Both the position numbers and the translations under genes were made by a program. From NCBI GenBank assembly GCA_964626885.1, contig CAZVJA010000034.1, forward strand, positions 1-34,511: a DNA stretch of 34,511 nucleotides, written 5' to 3'. The notes beneath the pieces are model-generated. The model had not been told where the DNA came from. It ran no database searches and saw only the letters and a program-made list of their open reading frames with translations. The stretch is from CAZVJA01 sp964626885. Its GTDB lineage: Bacteria > Planctomycetota > Planctomycetia > Planctomycetales > Planctomycetaceae. How positions within the stretch are numbered: the first letter of the stretch is position 1; the number at the start of each line of letters is the position of its first letter. Of this stretch, positions 29,234 through 34,511 are shown in pieces.

Positions 29234-30847
29234 GGAAACTTGGTGGATTTCGACCGCCACGGTCCCTTTGTTGTCCGCCAGGCTCCGCCAGAAATCGTTG
29301 ACGCGGAGATAGAGCGTTCCGGTCACTGGTGCGGTAAACCGTGCCTGCCGCCCGACCGGTATCACTTCCAACATGCTCTCCGTCGGCCGCTCCACCGCGT
29401 TTGCTTTGTCCTTCATCTGTGAGGAAGACGAATCGATCGCCGCCAGCAATTGGCCGATCGGATGCCCTTCGGAATAGAAGAGACTCACCCCTTGCGGCTC
29501 GCTGATCCAGGGGACTGGTTCGTCCGCGAGCGTGAATTGCCCGGTCGCGGAAAGATCATAAGACTTGCCCTTCTCGACCAGCACGCCGCTCGATTGCCAA
29601 CCGCGATCGGCGACGATATTGATTCGAGTCGGCCCCCTATCTTCCGCCGCCGGCTTCCCGTCGCGAAAATCGATTACCGCGCGTTCAATGTCGTAGCTGA
29701 ATTGCAAGTTGGTCGCGAACAGAACCCATTCGGTGTTGAGTTCCCGCTGGTCCGAGCGAAACAGTTCCGGGAGTTTTGTTGCGAATTGAGTTCCGGTTGT
29801 GTACCGGCCAAGCTTGCGAAAACGATCACGATACCGGGGGTGCGAGTCGAGAAACTGGCAGAGTGCCCAGGCCCAGCCATAGTTAGAATTCTCTGCGAAT
29901 TCCTCCGGACGCAATCGATCGGCATCGTTCAACGACAAGACCCTCCCATGGGCCACATCAGCCCGAACCATCCGCATGCGACCGAGACCAGGAAAGTGCT
30001 CCTCCGAATCGGGCATTACTCGGAACTCAACCGTTCCCTCCGTAGGGATTCGGTGCGTGCCGAACAACTCTGCCATTCCCTCCATGTACCAGGCAGGAGC
30101 CCGCACATCCTCGAGAGTTGTCATGAAGCAGTGAGTCGCCTCATGAATCAGCAGATGCCGGCGGTAGTAATCGGACTCCTGCTCGTTCAACCAGAATTCC
30201 GCGCCGCGGTGTCGTCCGTGAAAGAACTGCGGCAGGTCTTCCGGCAGCAGACCGGCGCGACGGAATAGCTCGCGGTCCTTCATCAGGTAGCCAGTCATCT
30301 GGTATTCCGTCGCCTCCCGGTTCGGCGGTAGGGGACCGAAGTAATCGACCCAGGCGTCGTACGCAGCATCAATGATCTTCGGGAGCGAAGTTGCGTCATC
30401 CGCGTTGATATCGGTGTGCAACCGCAGTCGCCGCGATTCGAACGTACGAATACCCAACGTCTCCAGCTTCGCGGCATCGTGCTTGGAACGACTGTCCGAC
30501 GCTCGAAAGACCGGGACGGCCTCCGGAACCGATTCTTCCTTCAAAGGGGCGCGCGGAGGGTCGGCACTCGCATATTGTTCAGACTCTTTTGGGAGCGCGG
30601 TTCTCACGATCAAACGTTCCCTCTTATCCGGGCGATTAGGTATCTCCTGTGTTTGATCACCGTTCTGCTTCGGTTCCGTCGGTTCCCCGTCGGTCAATTT
30701 TTGAGCAGAGGACGAATGGTCCAATTCGGACTTGTGGACCCGCTGAGAAACGGCTGAGGGGGATGACTGGCCACAACCCACCAGAATAAAAAGGGTTAGG
30801 ACACTGGCGATCTTAACCCCTCGTTTATCTCCAGAAGAGTAACGCAT
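29219..30847 (-). CDS. Lipoprotein with a gluzincin-like zinc peptidase core and a C-terminal PA-IL-like domain
   Basis: 542 residues from the ATG at 30847, which has GGAG about 7 bases upstream. A lipoprotein signal is clear: basic residues, then a hydrophobic stretch ending L-V-G-C near residue 25. About 110 disordered residues follow. The catalytic-type motif is H235-E236-x-x-H239 (L-I-H-E-A-T-H), with downstream glutamates E256 and E260 in W-Y-M-E-G-M-A-E-L-F, as in gluzincin metallopeptidases. The last 130 residues resemble the galactose-binding PA-IL (LecA)-like fold: D-R-G-W-Q-S-S-G-V-L-V, G-K-S-Y-D-L-S-A-T-G, G-H-P-I-G-Q-L, and L-Y-L-R-V-N-D followed by D-N-K-G. It is probably anchored in a membrane facing the periplasm. 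Substrate unknown. Confidence 0.72.
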   Translation of the reverse strand: MRYSSGDKRGVKIASVLTLFILVGCGQSSPSAVSQRVHKSELDHSSSAQKLTDGEPTEPKQNGDQTQEIPNRPDKRERLIVRTALPKESEQYASADPPRAPLKEESVPEAVPVFRASDSRSKHDAAKLETLGIRTFESRRLRLHTDINADDATSLPKIIDAAYDAWVDYFGPLPPNREATEYQMTGYLMKDRELFRRAGLLPEDLPQFFHGRHRGAEFWLNEQESDYYRRHLLIHEATHCFMTTLEDVRAPAWYMEGMAELFGTHRIPTEGTVEFRVMPDSEEHFPGLGRMRMVRADVAHGRVLSLNDADRLRPEEFAENSNYGWAWALCQFLDSHPRYRDRFRKLGRYTTGTQFATKLPELFRSDQRELNTEWVLFATNLQFSYDIERAVIDFRDGKPAAEDRGPTRINIVADRGWQSSGVLVEKGKSYDLSATGQFTLADEPVPWISEPQGVSLFYSEGHPIGQLLAAIDSSSSQMKDKANAVERPTESMLEVIPVGRQARFTAPVTGTLYLRVNDFWRSLADNKGTVAVEIHQVSTPHE

Positions 30848-31068
30848 TCCCCGCTCCGCAAATCGCATTCTCAAGCTGTACCAACCAAGGCGCTGTCGAG
30901 GGGGCATTCAAGCACCGCCACAGACAACCCCGGCAGTTATTTTCGCACACCTTAGGGATGCAGGGAAGCACCGATTGCGGGATCGCTCGGCAGTCGCTAC
31001 GCTTTCGAAGTCTTTAGGACAGTCTGCGCAAAATTCTCAATTTGACACAGGTTCGAGACCATCTTCGC

Positions 31069-31881
31069 ATGTCGATGTTTCAATACTCTCTGAACGCCAG
31101 CACCATACGGACTACTCCCCTCCTGGACAAGATTGCGATTGCTTCGGAAGCAGGTTACTCGGGGATCGAATTGTGGCACGACGACATCGATGCCTACCTC
31201 TCTGCGGGGGGGGCCCTGCCAGAAATCCAAGATGCGCTGATCAACCATAATCTGGCCGTTCCGACGACGATCTCTCTCAAAGGGTGGTGCGAGACAACCG
31301 GTCTCGAACATCGGCGGGCGCTGGACGAATGCCAGCGTCGCATGGAGCATGCGGCAGCACTTGGAGCGGTGCACGTGATCGCCGGCCCGCCGCTCGGCAA
31401 GGTCGATCACAATCTGGCGGCGGCGAACTATCGCGAACTCTTGGAACTGGGAATCCAGCAAAATATTGAGCCGGCCTTGGAGTATCTGGGCTTCGCGGAA
31501 GATATCAATTCCATTGAAGCGGCAGTCGATATTCTAACGAAAGCAGGCCATGCATCCGGCACCATCGTGCACGACCCGTTTCATATTTTTCGGGGCGGGG
31601 GATCGTTCGAGTCGCTGACAATGTTCCCCGCAAGCCGCATTGCCGTTTGCCACTTTAATGACGCCCCAGCCAGTCCGCCACGGGAAAATCAGCACGATCC
31701 TGACCGCGTGATGCCGGGCGACGGACATATCGACCTGAAACGGATGGTGACGATTCGAAAGCAAATCGGCTACCGCGGATTCGTATCGCTGGAGTTGTTT
31801 CGCGAGGATCTCTGGAAACGTGATCCTTTGGAAGTTGCCCGGCTTGGTCTCGAACGGATGCGAGCAATCGCCGAAGATTGA
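31069..31881 (+). CDS. Sugar phosphate isomerase/epimerase family protein (xylose isomerase-like TIM barrel)
   Basis: 270 residues from the ATG at 31069; a TTG at 31042 would add nine. It belongs to the AP-endonuclease-2 TIM-barrel superfamily. Metal-site landmarks are G-I-E-L-W-H-D-D near residue 38, P-A-L-E-Y-L-G-F, V-H-D-P-F-H, H-F-N-D-A-P, M-P-G-D-G-H-I-D and V-S-L-E-L-F. These resemble enzymes such as IolE/IolI that interconvert or dehydrate sugar-like compounds. The exact reaction is unknown. It is transcribed divergently from the lipoprotein gene, and it is the last chromosomal gene before the tRNA. Confidence 0.82.
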   Translation: MSMFQYSLNASTIRTTPLLDKIAIASEAGYSGIELWHDDIDAYLSAGGALPEIQDALINHNLAVPTTISLKGWCETTGLEHRRALDECQRRMEHAAALGAVHVIAGPPLGKVDHNLAAANYRELLELGIQQNIEPALEYLGFAEDINSIEAAVDILTKAGHASGTIVHDPFHIFRGGGSFESLTMFPASRIAVCHFNDAPASPPRENQHDPDRVMPGDGHIDLKRMVTIRKQIGYRGFVSLELFREDLWKRDPLEVARLGLERMRAIAED

Positions 31882-32159
31882 ACCGCGTGCAGGGTTCGGT
31901 CATTGCCCGGATTAACGTGTCACACAGCGGGAATAAGCCGCCAGGAGACGGCGGCGTCTTAGTTGTTCTGTTCGCCAAAACCAGGGCTCATTTCACGATT
32001 TCCCCGACTCTCCGCGACTATTGACGACCGGGGGGGATACGCTAAAATCGAAGGCGGAAGGTGACATCCTTCTCCCTCCAATCGTGGTGGCTTCGTTGAT
32101 CGCCCGTGAAGACTTCACCGGCCTTTCGAGTGCCATTCTCGGTTGGCTCAAGGAAATTT
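31882..32159. other. Intergenic region leading to the tRNA gene
   Basis: No gene is visible. It contains the candidate tRNA promoter at 32021-32048. Apart from that, nothing stands out. Confidence 0.4.
32021..32048 (+). promoter_or_regulatory. Candidate promoter of the tRNA-Asp gene
   Basis: TTGACG at 32021-32026 and TAAAAT at 32043-32048 match the sigma70 boxes in five of six bases each, with a 16-base spacer. A start near 32055 would leave a leader of about 105 bases before the tRNA. Confidence 0.45.
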
Positions 32160-33913
<1,754 letters not shown>

Positions 33914-33916
33914 GGT

Positions 33917-34141
33917 TCACTTCGACTTTCGTTTCGTGAGTGTCAGCCCAAAATACGCCGCCAGCTGATCGGCCTTGTCCAGGCGAAGCGACCTCTCACC
34001 ATTCATAAACTTCATTAGCGATTGCCGTAACACGCCGGTTTCCCGTTCCAGTGCTTTGTACGACATGTCGCTCTCCATAATCGCCTTTCGCAGGGCATCA
34101 CTCAGTGGTTGTGCTTGTTCGCGTCGTTTGCCCTTCGCCAT
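33917..34141 (-). CDS. Small XRE-type helix-turn-helix regulator
   Basis: 74 residues from the ATG at 34141. A TTG at 34180 would add 13 residues but lies in the -35 box. One Cro/C1-type helix-turn-helix fills most of the protein: L-S-D-A-L-R-K-A-I, Y-K-A-L-E-R-E-T-G-V-L-R-Q-S-L-M-K-F and L-D-K-A-D-Q-L-A-A-Y-F-G-L, followed by a basic end. It is likely a DNA-binding repressor that controls its own promoter and the integrase gene, which follows after 3 bases. The ATG has no ribosome site and lies only about 10 bases after the -10 box. Confidence 0.85.
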   Translation of the reverse strand: MAKGKRREQAQPLSDALRKAIMESDMSYKALERETGVLRQSLMKFMNGERSLRLDKADQLAAYFGLTLTKRKSK

Positions 34142-34144
34142 GTG

Positions 34145-34180
34145 TGTAATAATTGTTACATTGCTCCCGATGATTGTCAA
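34145..34180 (-). promoter_or_regulatory. Promoter and palindromic operator of the XRE-integrase operon
   Basis: On the minus strand TTGACA (34180-34175) is followed after 17 bases by AACAAT (34157-34152). A 16-bp near-palindrome, TGTAATAATTGTTACA on the plus strand (34145-34160, 7 of 8 base pairs symmetric), covers the -10 box. A repressor bound there would block initiation, which fits autoregulation by the XRE protein. Confidence 0.5.
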
Positions 34181-34218
34181 TCAGTCGACTGGCAGGCCAG
34201 CTGTTTCTGTACGCAATC

Positions 34219-34511
34219 CTACGCCGCCCATTCGGCACACAGCACTTCCGCCTGCTCCAGCACTGTTTGTGTTGCCGCCTCCTGCAGGTCCGGCGGATAG
34301 CCGTATTTCCGGAGAATCCGACGGACAAGTACACGGATCTTTGCTCGAACATTCTCCTTGATTGTCCAGTCGATCGTCACGTTCTGCTTCACTTTGTCTA
34401 CCAGCTCACGGGCAATCACGGCCAGCTGCTCATTCCCCATCACCTCCACAGCACTCCCGTTGGCCGCCAGGGCGTCGTAGAACGCGGTTTCATCGTCGTT
34501 CAGCCCCAGCT
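34219..34511 (-). CDS. hsdR: Type I restriction enzyme R subunit HsdR, C-terminal end, partial
   Basis: The frame enters from the right edge and stops at TAG (34221-34219), giving about 97 residues. It matches the helical C-terminal domain of HsdR: L-G-L-N-D-D-E-T-A-F-Y-D-A-L, I-A-R-E-L-V-D-K-V, N-V-T-I-D-W-T, E-N-V-R-A-K-I-R-V-L-V-R-R-I-L-R-K-Y-G-Y-P-P-D, and V-L-E-Q-A-E-V-L-C-A-E-W. HsdR is the translocating nuclease of type I restriction-modification systems. The motor and nuclease domains, and any hsdM and hsdS genes, would lie to the right of the window. It sits on the same strand as the XRE and integrase genes and just upstream of their promoter, so it looks like cargo of the element. 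Confidence 0.85.
   Translation of the reverse strand, partial: LGLNDDETAFYDALAANGSAVEVMGNEQLAVIARELVDKVKQNVTIDWTIKENVRAKIRVLVRRILRKYGYPPDLQEAATQTVLEQAEVLCAEWAA

Overview
The window looks like a chromosomal segment of a planctomycete (phylum Planctomycetota). The main evidence is the paired DUF1549/DUF1553 cytochrome-like protein and DUF1501 protein (12053-15751), which is a hallmark of that phylum. Supporting evidence is a bacterial-microcompartment shell protein, many exported proteins of unknown function, and a recombinase with a tail style that I recall from planctomycete integrases. Composition is moderately GC-rich throughout. All calls come from reading the sequence; no database search was run.

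Layout. Positions 1-3521: the tail of an RND adaptor (membrane fusion) gene followed by its RND inner-membrane pump. 3705-5024: a WbpA-type nucleotide-sugar dehydrogenase. 5028-8856: small metabolic and stress genes, namely DUF1802, a PhyH-type oxygenase, a stand-alone LigD-type 3'-phosphoesterase domain, a universal stress protein and a DAO-type flavoprotein. 8946-11891 (minus strand): a two-subunit NfnAB/SudAB-like flavoprotein complex whose genes overlap by ATGA, preceded by a monohaem cytochrome. 12053-15751 (minus): the DUF1549/1553 and DUF1501 pair. 16043-18028: an aldo/keto reductase and dephospho-CoA kinase. 18188-20517: a compact rho-ribH-nusB run in which a termination factor and an antitermination factor flank lumazine synthase. 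20533-24437 (minus): a PilZ protein, a large exported protein of unknown function and endonuclease IV. 24438-25032: a noncoding stretch with a probable transposase remnant. 25033-29208: a lone double-BMC-domain shell protein, a GT-C-like membrane protein and a YbhN/UPF0104 membrane protein. 29219-31881: a lipoprotein zinc-peptidase-like gene and a sugar-phosphate isomerase/epimerase-like gene.

The right end (32160-34511) is the start of an integrated mobile element. A tRNA-Asp(GTC) gene is followed by a perfect 12-bp-stem terminator. A tyrosine recombinase gene on the opposite strand runs through both of them and stops inside the tRNA. Upstream of the recombinase lie a small XRE-type repressor gene with its own promoter/operator and the C-terminal end of a type I restriction subunit HsdR, which leaves the window. 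The element therefore probably carries a type I restriction-modification system, and its far end is outside the window.

The parts most worth following up are the integrase-tRNA-terminator overlap with a repeat cluster in the integrase tail, the orphan microcompartment shell gene, and the NfnAB-like complex beside a cytochrome. None of these is proven to be a new system from this window alone.
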